A stretch of 64,000 nt of DNA, from assembly GCA_038502055.1 (NCBI GenBank), contig JAXRKN010000043.1:4340001-4404000 (forward strand). The letters run 5' to 3'. Below the pieces are notes generated by a model. It saw only the letters and a program-made list of their open reading frames with translations. It searched no databases and was not told the origin of the DNA. Numbering within the stretch: position 1 is the first letter of the stretch; each line of letters begins with the position of its first letter. Made by a program: the position numbers and the translations under genes. Positions 37,535 to 50,961 of the stretch are shown piece by piece. This DNA comes from Tanytarsus gracilentus (lineage: Eukaryota; Arthropoda; Insecta; Diptera; Chironomidae).

Positions 37535-40500
37535 TTAAGTGTGGAATTTTTGAATATGCCTGGAGAGTGTATGAGTGGTCTTGAAGACGTTGAAGCAGTG
37601 AGGACAAACAAATCGAGAACTTTCATATTGAGATGTTGGTTGTGAAAATGAATTCAGGAAATGATTAAAATTATTCAAATGATCCTGAAATGACACAGAA
37701 AAAATGGGAAAATTCAATAATTTATATTTGAAAAATATAATTTAAATTAAACGTTTTTATGAGTGACTTTCTCTTACCATTCTTTACCTATTTTCTAGCT
37801 TTAACGCTATGGTTGATTATTTCGGTTATCTAGAAGGTATAATAACAAAAATGCGGAAATGCCCAAATTAAAATAAAACAAAGAAAATCAAAAATGATTT
37901 TTAAAGAAAACAAAAAATGAATTTCAGAAAAAGTGTGAAAGACATTTTTAAGTCAGCTTTTCATATTTGATGCTTACCGAAAGAACTTTTTTAGTCGCAT
38001 CGTTCGCAATTAAAGTCTCATTGGTATACGGCTGTTGATAGCTGGGCGGAAGATTGAGACCGGCAACTGGAAAAAATTGCATATAAGACATATGCTCTTT
38101 AAACTCGTGTAAGATTTTCAGATTTCTTAAAGTTATTAGGGAGTATTCATAAATTATGTCAATTTTTGCATTTTAACTTCTTTGAATTAATCATTTAATT
38201 TTTCATAATTTAAGCACAAATCCTTTGAAATAAATTAAATTAAATCACTCACTTTGTATTGGAATTTGATGGAGATGCGATGAAGTTGGTACTCGAATTT
38301 CATCTTCAGTTTTTATTTTAGTTTTATTCGGAGATTGTGTGTAATGTTGATTGCCAGGCAATTGAAGTAATGACAGTGGAACCTGCCGTGATTCTTTTTT
38401 CCTCTGCAACTCATGCGGATGGTGATTTTGGAGGTGCTTATTGAGTTGATTTTTTGTTGAAAAGCTTTCTACACATCCTATAACTATACACGGCATCACT
38501 CGACCCTCAATGTGCTTTTGAATGTGTCTTTTTAGCTGCGTCTCATCATTAAACGATTGTGGACACATATTGCAAATAAATTCACCTCTCGCTGCTATTT
38601 GAGGCTTTATAATGATTCCGTGAGTGGCCAGATGATGATTTAGCTGCGTGACTGTGTGAAATTTTCGTGGGCAGTGACTACATACATATTGCTGTATTTT
38701 GTGGTGCGTTTTCATGTGATTGTTGAGGTTTGTTACTTGAGCAAAGGATCGACCGCAGTTGATTTCAATGCAGCAAAATGGTCGTTCACCTTCAAAAATT
38801 AAAATTTATTAAACAATTTTATTAAAAATCACTTGCTCACCCGTGTGAAGTCGCCGATGATTGTTAAGATTCGTGACTTGTGTGAACGCCTTTCCACAGT
38901 CAATGCAAATATAAGGACGATCATTTGTATGAATTCTTTCGTGATTCCTTAAGTTGGCTTGCTGTGAAAATCCCTTTTGGCAGTAGCCGCAAACATACTT
39001 TTTGTCTGCTGAATGATTTCGAATGTGATTCAAAAGGGAGGTCTTACGGTTGAAAATCTTTTGGCACAGCGGACATTTTCCTTCATCGTCGAGGAGAATT
39101 TCACCCTAAAAAATTGTAGTTTAAAATTAATTTTTAAGTAAGTGATAACAACTCACATCCATGTTCATTAGTGCTTGCTCCAATTCAAATGTTGACGAAA
39201 GAATCTACAAAGAAAACCTCATCATTAGCATCCCGACCTTACTCAAATTTTTTCACCCTTCCCGCCAAAATAAAACCGCCACCCAACAAATTTTTTTATG
39301 TACATTTTTTTAATGAATGAATTTACGAAATTTTTTCTCCTTTCCTCACACAAATCACATGTTTTTTTCGTAGCTCATGATTTTCATTGACGAAAAAGTT
39401 TTTCATTATATATTTCGCTCTCACTCTCATTCGTTCACTTCATCCCACAATAAATTCGGAGACTGAGTCATGCCGTTGTCTAGAACTTCCATAAACAAAT
39501 ATAGTACAAAAAGTTTTTACTCTCGATAAACTTTTTTTTTGCGAACGATGAAAAAGAAAAAAGTAAGTGACGTATTTGAAGGTGTCTAGAAGTAAGATTT
39601 GCAAGTTTTTTAAAAACTTATAAGAGATTAGTATTTAAATTTTTTATCGAATAAATCTTAAAAATTATAAATAATATTTTTCATTTTATAGCTCGCTGAA
39701 AAATATTTTTATATAATGATTTTTCCGAAGGACTTTGTCATTTTGTCATTTTGCGATAGCTAATAATTTTATTTATTTTTTAAGAACTTTGAATTGAGTT
39801 TCAAAAATGAAAATATTTAAAAAACAGAAATTTTCCTTAAATAAATAAATAAATTTTTAAAATAATTACTTGCTTCCTTTAAATCAGTTATTAATTTACA
39901 TTTCTGAAAATAACTTGCGATTTCAGTCAAAGACAAATATTAAATAATATTCGCACAAAGAACTGAAATATCAAAGTATGGCAAAGTACATAAGCGCTCT
40001 CATATATTAAAAAATAATCCTTGCAACGAGAAGAAAAAGCAACTGCAAGTACGCACAATTTTTTAATTTGCATTTCTTCTTTTTTTTCAATATTACTTTT
40101 TCCTATATATATTCCCATCGAACTCTGTACATGAATCTCTCTCTCACTCACTTTACCCTAGTGTCGAGTCGATAGAATAAAAAAAAATAAATGTGGAGAG
40201 GAAAAAAATTATCAGAATACAAAAAAAAACATTTTCAGTGTGTTATTATTATTAAACTGGATTTTTTTTTCTTTCATTTCTTTTTCATTTAGTTTTTTTT
40301 TCAGCGCTTTATATATTTTTATACGTACTTTTTTTTGCTCTCTTCATGCAGAGCCGGTAGGGTAGGGATGGATATACATGTTGGGATATAAAAAAAACGC
40401 GCGCACACACACTCACACTGGGGGGTGGGTGGAAAATTCTAATCTCATATCATACAATTTTATAGAAATTGAGGAAAGGATGCACATGTCGTCATATATG

Positions 40501-42245
40501 TGATTTCACTCACACTTTACCCTAGCTCCGACTCTTTTCACATCACAGAGAACCTCCGTCGATTTTTTTTTCATTTATTTTTTTTTCTTCGTCATTATTG
40601 TTTATTGTTGTTACTTACATTGGTCGCCGTCGTTGCTGTGAACTTTTTGTGCTGCTGCTGCTGATGATGATGTGCCGTAGAGGCCCCTTGATGGTGATGT
40701 AGTTGCTGTTGGTTTGTCTTTTAATGAAAACATTTTTCTTTAACATTTTTAAAAACATTTTAGAGCTCAAGTTTAACTAACCAGCGATAATGACGGCGGT
40801 GCCATCGAGGGAACAACAGTTTGAGTTGTTGGTGGACAATAAAGTGGCGGTGGCTGCTGATAAAATTGTTGCTGTTGATCTTGCTGGGGTTTCGTAAGAT
40901 TTTCGGAACACTTTGCACAGGTCGGAACTTGATAACCTGGCACCTGAAAGAGCTGACAATATTTATCCTTTTAAAATTTTCTTCTTTTTTTCTAAAAGAT
41001 CTTTTTCGCTCTCTTTCACTCGCGTACACTTCTTTTCGCAATGAAAAACATCACAATAATGAAAAAAAATCGAAACAAACTCAGCACAGGAAAAAGAGAG
41101 AACACGAGAATGAGAGATTTTTTGTTATTCTTTCTTATTTCATTTTTTATACATATTTTTTTCCTCTCACTCATATACGATTTGTTTTGTTACTTTAAAG
41201 AAGGCGAGGGACATAATCAGGTAAAATTTAATAAGTTTTTTATGGCGATTTTTTTATAAAGGTTGAAGTATTTCTGAGAATTGAGAGTTAATAATTTTTG
41301 TATGATTTTCAACGCTTTGCTTTAAAATGTTTGACCATTTTTTATGGGAAAATTAAAATGGTTTTGTTCAACATTTTAAAAAAGATTTAAAAATTAAAAT
41401 TCTTAAATTTACACAATCAAAATTAAAAAGAAGAAATTTTATATAATTTCAAAACTAGTAAATTTTTTTAATATCCTGCTATAAAACACACATTTATAAA
41501 CTTTATATGAAAGTAAATAATTTATGTTAACGTCCTAAGCAAAAAAAAAACAATTTTCCTGGATATTTCTTCAAATCCAAAAGCCAATAAAAGTGTTTGA
41601 TCAACATAGGTTATGTTGTAAATTGTGTGAGCTTAGCGAGAAAATGTTTTGATATGAGAGAATGAAAAAAGAGAATTTAAAAAGAAGAAATGAGAGAGCG
41701 TTGTTGTACATACAGAATAAAGAGAGAATAAAATAAGAAGAATATGAATTTGGATTCACACAAGCAGCAAAAAAATTCAAGTTGAGAATTATTTTTGGTG
41801 CTTTTTAGAAATTTTTTAAAAATTTATCAAAATTTAAAAATAAACTAAAATTTAGTTTTCCCTTGACAAACTATTTTAATGATTTTTCTTCTTCTTCTCC
41901 CACATAATCCTCAAAAATTCTAATGCAAACTTCCATGTCAGTCCGACACTCAGTCGAACCATATCTCGCTTTTCTTCTTATCTCACGAAATTGATTTTTT
42001 GCTTTGGAAAAAAAGAAACATAAAACACAACAGCAGCAGCCACATATATCGAGTACGAGTAAAAGATTTCTTCTTGTTTGCGTGGAAATATAAGAGATTT
42101 TCCATCGAGAATTGTCAAACAAATTAACTTCGAGCTTTCCTCGATTGCGTACAATCATTCTCAGTGAAAAACACTTGCAAGTGCGTAAAATTACCTGATT
42201 CGTCGTCTGATAGCAGACATTACAAAGCACTCCACCTTGATCCAT
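37535..42245 (-). CDS. C2H2 zinc-finger protein with eight fingers and Q/P-rich linker
   Basis: Eight exons: 42245-42195, 40943-40782, 40717-40619, 39204-39157, 39105-38841, 38789-38253, 38066-37978 and 37684-37535. They give 466 aa, in phase throughout. The N-terminus has a CNVC..CAKC pair that may bind one zinc. A Gln/His/Pro-rich stretch encoded by exons 2-3 follows. Fingers 1-3 lie in exon 5 (CPLCQKIF, CGYCQKGF, CIDCGKAF). Fingers 4-7 lie in exon 6 (finger 4 and finger 7 have wider CxxxxC spacing: CIEINC, CIVIGC). A final finger in exon 8 (CPHCFNVF..HIQKFH) ends the protein. It is probably a nuclear DNA-binding regulator. I do not recognise a named fly orthologue. Two introns exceed 1.2 kb. 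Confidence 0.85.
40397..40433. repeat. Alternating CG/CA tract followed by G-rich run
   Basis: Within intron 3 of the zinc-finger gene. An alternating purine-pyrimidine tract (CGCGCGCACACACAC) leads into ACTCACAC and then a G-run (GGGGGGTGGGTGG). Such tracts can adopt non-B structures; here it is simply a microsatellite-like sequence. Confidence 0.5.
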
Positions 42246-42726
42246 CTTGAAAATTAATGGAAATTTTTACTTCTTACTCGATTTCTATGAAATTTTTTAA
42301 ACCACATTCATATTTTTTTTTGGAAAAACTCACGAAATAAAAAATAAAATACTAACACAAATGCATTCGAGTTTTTTGGAGCTCAATTTTTTTTTTTGGG
42401 AAAAATTTTACAATGAAAAATGAGAGAATTATGAAATTTGTGTTGTGAGGGTGAAAAAGTAAATTATTGAGAGTTGATAATGTTTTATGGTGATTGAAGT
42501 GCGCGCCAATAAATTTGTGTTGTTTTTTAAAAAAAACTTAAAAATGAATATTGCATGAAATAATTTTATTTCTTTAATTTAATTTTATAAGATATTAAAA
42601 ATACATTTTATTTTTGCTCTTAAAAATTAATAATTAATAATTTAATTACATCCTTAATTTCATGTTTGAGTCATTAAGAATTTTGCGTACTAACATTAAT
42701 TAAATTAACAATTTTCGCACTTTTGA
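42246..42726. other. 5' region of the zinc-finger gene and 3' end of the next gene
   Basis: AT-rich, with no further exon identified. The two genes run in the same (minus) direction. Confidence 0.45.
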
Positions 42727-44007
42727 CTAATTTTCTTTTTTGTCCAAAATCTTAACATAAGAGCTTTTGATGCCGAAACTGTACATCGCCAAAAATGGGA
42801 AATAAGTGATGAGAAATTCATGAAATAATGTCTGGCGATTCATTAAATTTCGATAGAGATTAAATTGGAGCAAATATTCGTGCATGAATGCATTTGCCCA
42901 AGCTAAAAAGCGATCATACCATCCGAGCTTAAGATACTCTAATTTACTTCGATCAGCACCTTTCGGAATTTCACTCTCATGATACCAAAAGTTAGGCAGT
43001 CCGATGAGTCTTTTAACGGTAAAAATAATCACATTATATTTATCCCTTGGATTAAAGCACCACATGCCGTTGGCGACATATCGAGCCATTTGAGGAAAAT
43101 CTTCCGGCGGAGATTCGAGTGCTGGTAAAATAAAATCTTTTCTCACAACTTCAAGTCGTTCGAGAGTCTCTTCCATTGTGTCGCAACAAAGATTATATCT
43201 AAAAATAATTTGAATTTAAAAAAGACGTTAGAATTTAAAAAGTTATCCTACTCGTCTTTAATGCCAATTACATGGCCGATGACCCTCCAAAAATGACAAT
43301 AATCTTCAAGCTCTTGCTGACTAGCTTGAAGACCAGTTTGAATTTTATTATTCACGGTAAATCCCATAAAACCGTATTGAGTGATCGCCATGTCTTTCTG
43401 TGAAATTATTCCTACTTTTGATGAGTTCGCCGATCGATTTGCGTGAAAGTGCATTTTTCGAACAGCACTCAGTGACTCCCAAGCTCTTGTTCCGGGTCTC
43501 AAATCGTGTCGAAACCACGCCAATGTATGATAAATTGTTTGCATATAGCGCTTGTAAGCTGTTGAATCTGTCGAGCTTTTCTTTGTGTGAATCAACACGC
43601 GTATGATGGAGGGAATGGCCAAAATTGTTAAAAGTCCCAAATACATTGCATAAAATATCGCAAAATAATTCTCTTTAAAAACATTTTGAGCTCTGTGAAT
43701 TGAGAGAAAATTTATTGAGAGATTTTTGCCGGTTTCTTGCACTTGAAATATTTTTTTTTCGTAAACATAACAGCGCACATAAAAGTCAAGTCACTAACAC
43801 ATCTAAGTTTTCTTTATATAAAATTTATTTTTGTATAAAACTTTTTTTAGATGCGTTAGCAACTTTCTAAAATAAATTTAGATCGTCTCACCTCTTTATT
43901 CTGTCGTGATTAGCGTAATTTGGTAGAGTCATATCAATTTTATCGCCAAAATCGACTGGGATGTTGCCTGCATCTCGCAGAGATTCACAAAATTTTTTTG
44001 CTGACAT
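42727..44007 (-). CDS. DUF2236 / MpaB-Lcp-type protein, paralogue 1
   Basis: Exons 44007-43892, 43692-43252 and 43198-42727 encode 342 aa. The protein has a hydrophobic N-terminal anchor (AIFYAMYLGLLTILAIPSII). It then shows the family core with KVGIISQKDMAITQYGFMGF and the conserved histidine segment FWRVIGHVIGIKDEYNLC. A hydrophobic C-terminal part follows. The Pfam group includes latex-clearing oxygenases and the ER-bound oxygenase MpaB, which bind haem through conserved histidines. Insect members are uncharacterised, so an oxygenase role is only an inference. Exon 2 is 441 nt with phase-2 borders on both sides, identical to the paralogue at 52449-53629. Confidence 0.85.
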
Positions 44008-44743
44008 ATTAGCAATTTATTAATTAAAAAATTGAGTTTAATTTAAATTTCAGTGCTTACCCCTTTCACTTGACATTATTGAATGTGTTCAATTGCTTAT
44101 AAATTTAGTAACAATAAAGATTTCTAACTCTAGTGAAGGTGTTGCACCAGATACAAAGACAAAAATTTATTTCTTCTCTCTCCCACAACACGTTTAACTT
44201 CGATGAAGACCAAAAATAATCTGGAATGAAAGAGAAGAGAAAAAAATCGGCAGACGTGTGTTTCGACTTGTAATAGCTCATCGCTAAAAGCCATATGACT
44301 GTGTACATAACGGAAAATAAATTAAATAATTTCAAAATTGTTTGGAATGCATTTTGGGCGCATGCATTGAAACATTTATGAATTAAAAAATATTTTTTAA
44401 TAAATTAAATTACTTTAAATAATTAAATTTAAAATTGAGATCGAAAACAATTAAAAAATATTTCTGATTATTGAATTTGGCTAAATTCATCAATCAACCT
44501 TCAAAATTTTAGCTAAGCTTTCAAAACGAAAATCACATGGATCAAATTATCCAATCATGTGATGGAAAATAACTGGTCACGTTTGATGCTTTAAAAAGTT
44601 TAACAACTCGAGCCAATAAAATTTAATTTTTTAAAAAATTTATTCAAAACTTTTCCTTTAAAACAATTTTCAGTACATCAACTTTAAAATTTTTAATCGT
44701 CTCACGCGCATTTTTAAAACACTAAAATTACTCGGATGAAAAA
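44008..44743. other. Intergenic spacer
   Basis: AT-rich DNA between the DUF2236 gene's 5' end and the 3' end of Br140. No gene recognised. Confidence 0.45.
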
Positions 44744-47700
44744 TTACAATTTACCCTCCGGTTTTTTCTTCGTCACTTGACTTTGATAATGAAGAGCTTC
44801 CTCGTATGCTTTTTTGACAGCTTTGCGTAGTGTCGGTTTTTTAGATTCAATTAACTTTATTTCATCGACATTTTTATTAAAGCCCAATAATTCGAGTTTA
44901 GATTTTGGTAGCCATTGCCAGGTTCGTTTGGCGTCAAAGAAAAGCACGAGAAACTGTTCTTCATTCATTGTTTTACGAAGAGAGATTACATTTTCAGGTG
45001 GACATGGGAGTGGAACTGAATTATGCACGAATGATTTTCCTTTGAGTGAAGGATCAATGATTAGCGCTGGATAGGATGGATATCCTCGTGATTTTGCCCA
45101 CACTAATTGAAGTGGCTTCAACTCTCCATTCGTTTCTATCATTGGACGGGTCACGTCATCACTTGAGTTGCTGTTTCCATCATCCTCTACTTTCTTATCT
45201 GAAGTTCTGGTTGTAGTTGTACCTTGAGAATCTTCGTCTCCACGTGCTGAGTCACTATTAACTTCAGAATCACTAGCATCTTCATCGCCACTCGATCCAT
45301 ATTCAGAATTTGAAAATGAGTCACTAAACTCACAACTCGTGCATGAATCACTAAATTCTGAATTTTCCGAGTTTTCAGAATTAGAACCTTGACCACGATA
45401 AACTCGAAAACTGTCTGGTATTTTAGTGTCAAAACGAGGCGCTTCAAGAGTGATACTTGTGTTGGGTATTAGAGATGGTGTTCTAAAAAGAGATGAAAAT
45501 TTAACGGGTTTTAAAAATTCAAAAATATATTAAGCTTACAATAACATTGATTTCTTTGGCTCCCCAATGGGAGTTGACCTTGGGTCCGATACAGTACTCA
45601 TATTTCCTGATTTTCTCCAGCCAGGCTTGCGACCACGACCTGATTTCTTCTTTTCTTCAACCTTTTTAAATTCACCCATAGAAATACTTCCAATTGAGTC
45701 ATCAAGTCTTGCTGATGAGAGATCCATTGAGAGTTCCGGTCGCTTAAGGATTTGTTGCTTCCTTGTAAATAAAATTGCGTTTCTAAAATATATATTTAAA
45801 ATAATGTAACGAATTTTATACAATTTAAAAATTACTAACCTTCTATTAACGCCAGCACCGAGTGGAGAAGTATTCAAGGAAGGGATTGTCAGTAATGATG
45901 AACTCAAGCTATCTGACTGCTGCTTTTTTGAGTCGGGAGTTTTTAACAAAATTGATTCATCTATTTCCTTTTCTTCATGATCATTTTCCGACTCCTCTTC
46001 AGACTCGTCAGACATTCCTTTGACTTTCAATTTCTTCTTAATTTTAATAATTTCAATTTTGATCATTTTAACGCGTTTTCCTTTCGTCAAGTGGTGTTTG
46101 ATTGCGTTTGTTTTTGTCATTAGATCTTCCAATTTTTTTAAAGTTTCCAGTGAGATTGAGGCACTGACAATTTCTTTTAGTTCTTCATCAATTTGTTTAA
46201 CAAGTTCACCATCAGCTATTGGAGCTTCAATCATACCTGATCTCTCGAGTTCTTTCCTAACTTGACGGAAAATTATTATGCCTTGTTCCTTCATTTTAAC
46301 ACCCATTTTATAGAAAATTGTTTCCTTGTCGTTGTAGAGCAGACAATTTCTAATCATTAGTAAAAAATCTGCTTCAAGATCATCGAGATTGCTGTAAAAT
46401 CCTTTATTGAGATTTTCACGCATTGTTCCCAAATCCATCGGACTTTTAATAACTGCTGCATAGTCAGGAACTTCGGTTGTGTCGACTGGTTCCAAAAATA
46501 TTTCAAGCGTGTCCTTCGATACGAGCTGATCAATAATTTTATGCATTGCCGCTCCTAGAGGGTTAACTTGTGACATCACGCACTCCTCTGAAGTTCTGAT
46601 AAGCAACATTTTTAATTTTTCACGCTTTCTAACCAACTCACAGAGTAAGCGAGCTCTTTCTAAATCTTGACGGAGATGTTGCCAGTATTTAAGTTGTTTA
46701 TAAAGTTCTTTAGCATCCGGTGATCCTTCAAGACCATTTCTCGAGTGAGAATTTGATTGCGATGTCTGCAATCTTCTAATCAACGGCACACCATTCTTGA
46801 AATGTCTCTTCAATGTCCAATAAGCGATTAATCTCTGCATGAATTGATCTTTCTTCTTGAAATTCACCAAATTTGAAATTTCCTGTATTTTTTCGGGCGG
46901 AATGGTAGGAATTAAAATTATCGGTGCTGATGATCGTTTTTTTGCAATCAATTTTCTCGCCTGCTTCATTTTATCTCGCATTCTCTCTTGAGTTTTTTCT
47001 CTTTCAAGCGGAGACGATTCATGATCTAGTGGCGCATGCTGATCGCAAAAACTAAATTTCTGAACCATCATTTGACCATCGTTCGATTTAACAGTTTCCA
47101 TTCGCATACAGAGTCCAGCATATTGAGCACATGTGACATGAAAAGCAGAATAGCAATAATTTTTATTGCATTGAATGCAAGCGCCTGTTTTTTGCTTGCA
47201 AATATAGCAAACGAGTCGCCATCTTGCAGGTGGAATACAATCAATTGAATCGATAGGCTCTAAAAAGACGGTGTTTGCAAATCTAACTTCCGGAATCCAC
47301 AAGGCACAAACAACATGAGCCCACTCGCCAGTATCAGTTTGCTTAAAGGCTCCTCCCGTGTTTGGACAGAGTTTACATTGAACAGGTTTACTTGGTGACT
47401 GAAGACATTGTCTACAGAGCCACTGATTTTCAGGTATATAAGGAACACCATAACAATCCTGATGAACTGCCAAGTTGCACATGTCACAGAATAAAATGAC
47501 ATTTGTGTTTTGACACTCTCCATCGAGACAAATACAACAAATTGCATCTTCATCAATGATTGAAACTGCTTGACCATTTGAGGCAGCTTGAAAATAAGAT
47601 TCCTTCTCAAGACGATCAATGAGCAACTCAAGTATGTCAGTTGAGATTTCATTCAAGCTATTTTCATTTCTTTTATCATTTATCATGTCAAGCCATGTCG

Positions 47701-48364
47701 TGTCCTCCTCATCGAGATCATATTCAATTTCATTATCGAGCTCTTCGGGGGTTTTCTCAATAAATCTAATGTAGCCCGTGTGTTTCTGCAGTGCATCGCT
47801 CACATTATAGTCATCAATCTTTTGAAACACCGCCTCAGGTAGATTTATGACTGGATCTTTAGGCGGCTCAATATTAAATATTTCATAATTTGAGTGCGAC
47901 GTCATTTTTTCCAACATATCAGTCGATATTATTGGCATTTCTTCCTCAATCGGAATTGGGATTGTATTGCTGCCAACTTTTAGCACTAAATTCTGATGAT
48001 CGTCAAAAAATATTTGATTTTCCGCTTCGGCGGCATTTTGTTGAGGAGAATTTTTGTTCCTTTCAGCTTTCGGTGTATTTTTTCCTTTCTTTTTAAATTT
48101 TCTAGGGGTCTTTGATGCAGTAGGAGTCACTAGACCCATTGATGGGCTGCCTCCACCCACCTCTGGATGATGATTATTTATGTGATATTGCAAGCCGACA
48201 ATCTAAATGCAAAATAAAACATTTTTATTGAGTCATCGGAAATTCTCGATTCAATTTACCGTTTTATAAAGCTTTTTCTCGCCATCTTTGCACAAATTAC
48301 ATGGATACGGAGCTGGTGTGCCTTTTAGCGATTTAAGATAAGCAGTTATTTCGGGGTCTAGCAT
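44744..48364 (-). CDS. Br140: Bromodomain-PHD finger protein BRPF, Br140 orthologue
   Basis: Four exons: 48364-48260, 48202-45840, 45782-45540 and 45482-44744, encoding 1149 aa. Domains in order are as follows: an N-terminal C2H2 finger split by intron 1 (YPCNLC..GLQYHINNHH); an Epl1/EPC-like region (about 150-240) ending in LDMINDKRN; a PHD-zinc knuckle-extended PHD module (about 250-425; CCICLDG, CDMCNLAVHQDC, CKLC, CALWIPEVRF); a bromodomain (roughly 595-710) with the acetyl-lysine Asn in CLLYND; an acidic Ser-rich stretch; and a C-terminal PWWP domain (QLVWAKSRGYPSYPALI). BRPF proteins scaffold the MOZ/MORF-type histone acetyltransferase on chromatin. The 57-bp intron 2 (45839-45783) has no stop and keeps frame. 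The gene is divergent from ABCE1. Confidence 0.95.
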
Positions 48365-48966
48365 TGTTTTTCTCTCGAAATAAAAACAATTTAAGAGCTT
48401 TCGATCGCGTTTATATGCGTTTTAGCATAGAAATTAAATTTTTGGGGTTACCTGAGGTAAGAAGAGTGAACTTTAGGAAGATTTTGAATATTTTAATCAA
48501 CACGTGGTTAACGGAATTGCTTAGTTTTCATATTTGTGAGATTAAATCAACTTTGTTTCTTTAGAAATTTATTTTAATCGTTTAAAAATTTAATTTCAAT
48601 CTTTTTTGATTAAAAAATATTTTTGAATTTTGTTTAAAAATAAATATAATTAAAATTTATGAAAACCGTTATAGAATAATTCAAACATTCTTCCGAGATG
48701 ATCAAAATAAGGCTGTTGAAGTGTTTTTAAAGTCAGTCGATTCGAGGCCATCCATGAGGATTCGTAAGCAAAATAAAGTACGTATGTTGTTTTATTTATT
48801 AATGATTTTATCATTTAAATAAAAATAAAGTGATTTTCCAAGAAGCTTCAACTCGAATCAATCAAAATACCGTCAAAAATCATTGGAGATAACATCACAT
48901 ACAAAACTGCACACGAAATTACATTTTTTTGGTTAAACTTTCACTTTTTACCATTTCTCCAACAGG
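48365..48966. promoter_or_regulatory. Shared divergent promoter region Br140 / ABCE1 with ABCE1 leader intron
   Basis: The two start codons are ~600 bp apart. On the ABCE1 side, an initiator TCAGTCG lies at 48733-48739, followed by a possible non-coding exon to 48777. A donor GTACGT at 48778 and an acceptor (CCAACAG) at 48964 fall just before GATG, giving a 5' UTR intron of 187 bp. On the Br140 side no clear core element is seen. Confidence 0.5.
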
Positions 48967-50961
48967 ATGTCTCGAAATCGCGAAAGAGACGAAACGGACA
49001 AACAAACTAGAATTGCCATCGTCAATTCTGACAAGTGCAAGCCGAAAAGGTGTCGTCAGGAATGCAAAAAATCATGTCCCGTTGTTCGTATGGGAAAGTT
49101 GTGCATTGAAGTTGCGACAGACTCGAAAATCGCATCGCTCTCGGAGGAGCTATGTATCGGTTGCGGTATTTGTGTGAAGAAGTGTCCCTTCGAGGCCATC
49201 ACAATTATCAATGTCCCAAGTAATCTTGACAAGCATACCACCCATCGCTATTCGAAAAATTCATTCAAGCTCCATCGATTGCCAACTCCTCGTCCAGGTA
49301 ACTAAGCTTATTAATATTAATTAGAGCATATCTAAAGGCAACATAAATTTTTAGGTGAAGTCCTTGGATTGGTGGGTCAAAATGGTATTGGAAAGTCGAC
49401 GGCATTGAAGATTCTTGCGGGAAAATTGAAACCCAATCTTGGACGTTTCAATGACCCACCCGACTGGATCGAGATTTTAACTTACTTTCGCGGCAATGAG
49501 CTTCAAAATTACTTTCATAAAATCGTCGAGGATAAATTGAAAGCGCTCATCAAGCCTCAATATGTCGATCAAATTCCGAAGAGCGTTAAAGGAACAGTTC
49601 AAGTTTTGGTTGACAAAAAAGACGAGCGAAATGCACAAGATCAAATTTGTACTATGCTCGATCTAATGCACCTGAAGGATCGTGAGATTGGTGCATTGTC
49701 GGGAGGAGAATTGCAACGATTTGCTTGCGCAATGGTCTGCATTCAGGATGGCGACGTTTTCATGTTTGACGAGCCCTCGTCATATCTCGACGTTCGTCAA
49801 CGTTTGAATTGCGCTCAAACTATTCGCTCGTTAATTCATCCCGATAAGTTTGTTATCGTTGTCGAGCACGATTTGTCAGTGTTGGATTATCTCTCCGATT
49901 TTATTTGCTGTCTTTATGGTGTTCCTGGCTGTTATGGTGTAGTTACGATGCCGTTCTCGGTTCGTGAAGGAATTAACATTTTCCTCGACGGCTACATTCC
50001 CACGGAGAACATGCGATTCAGAACCGAATCTCTAACATTCAAAGTGTCGGAGTCTGCGTCGGAAGAAGAAATAAAGAGAACATGCCACTATGAATATCCC
50101 ACGATGAAAAAAGCACTCGGCTCATTTTCGCTTACCGTTGATCAAGGTCAATTTAGTGATTCTGAAATTTTGGTGTTGCTCGGTGAAAATGGAACTGGAA
50201 AGACAACTTTTATTCGTATGCTGGCCGGAAATTTACAACCCGATGAGGGAGCAGCCGATTTACCGATGCTTCACATCTCTTATAAACCGCAAAAGATTTC
50301 GCCCAAGAGTCAAGGAACTGTTCGATATTTGCTTCACGAGAAAATCAGAGATGCATACATTCATCCACAATTTATTGCCGATGTCATGAAGCCCATGAAA
50401 ATTGAGGAAATTATGGATCAAGAGGTTCAAAATCTCTCCGGTGGTGAATTGCAGCGTGTCGCTCTCGTCTTGTGCCTTGGTAAACCGGCTTCTGTCTATC
50501 TGATTGATGAACCATCTGCTTATTTGGACTCCGAGCAACGTTTAGTAGCCGCCAAAGTAATCAAGAGGTAAACTCTAATTTTTTTCTTCTTTCATTTGAG
50601 TTAATTTAAATTCTCTTTTAGATACATTTTACATGCGAAGAAAACTGGATTCATAGTAGAGCACGATTTTATCATGGCAACATATTTGGCGGACCGTGTT
50701 ATTGTGTTTGAAGGAAAACCATCTGTTGACACCATTGCACATACACCAGAGGCACTTCTAAACGGCATGAATCGATTCTTGGCACTCTTAGATATTACCT
50801 TCCGTCGCGACCCTAATAACTTCCGGCCAAGAATAAACAAATATAAGTCGGTTAAGGTATGTTTTGATGATAACATTTTTTGAGTGCAATAATTTAATTA
50901 AATATTATTTCAGGACGTTGATCAAAAACGCGCAGGTCAATATTTCTTCTTGGAGGATTAA
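48967..50961 (+). CDS. pix: ABCE1 ribosome-recycling ATPase (RNase L inhibitor, pixie)
   Basis: Exons 48967-49297, 49355-50567, 50622-50856 and 50914-50961 encode 608 aa, close to the usual ~600. The N-terminal iron-sulfur domain has two ferredoxin-like cysteine sets (CKPKRCRQECKKSCP and CIGCGICVKKCP). It is followed by two ABC ATPase halves. NBD1 has GQNGIGKST (about 118-126), LSGGELQRFA and a Walker B ending MFDEPSSYLD. NBD2 has GENGTGKTT, LSGGELQRVAL and LIDEPSAYLD. The family splits 80S ribosomes after termination with eRF1 or Pelota, in the cytosol. All key residues appear intact. A mitochondrial release factor follows in the same direction; the two are not functionally linked. Confidence 0.97.

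Noticed and set aside
40821..41198. Plus-strand frame across the zinc-finger exon 2 region
   Set aside because: It is the antisense shadow of the Gln/Pro-rich exon and an intron.
45783..45839. Continuous Br140 frame through 45783-45839 as coding sequence
   Set aside because: The segment is AT-rich, has good donor and acceptor signals and breaks a conserved-looking region, so it is treated as an intron (isoform retention noted as a finding).
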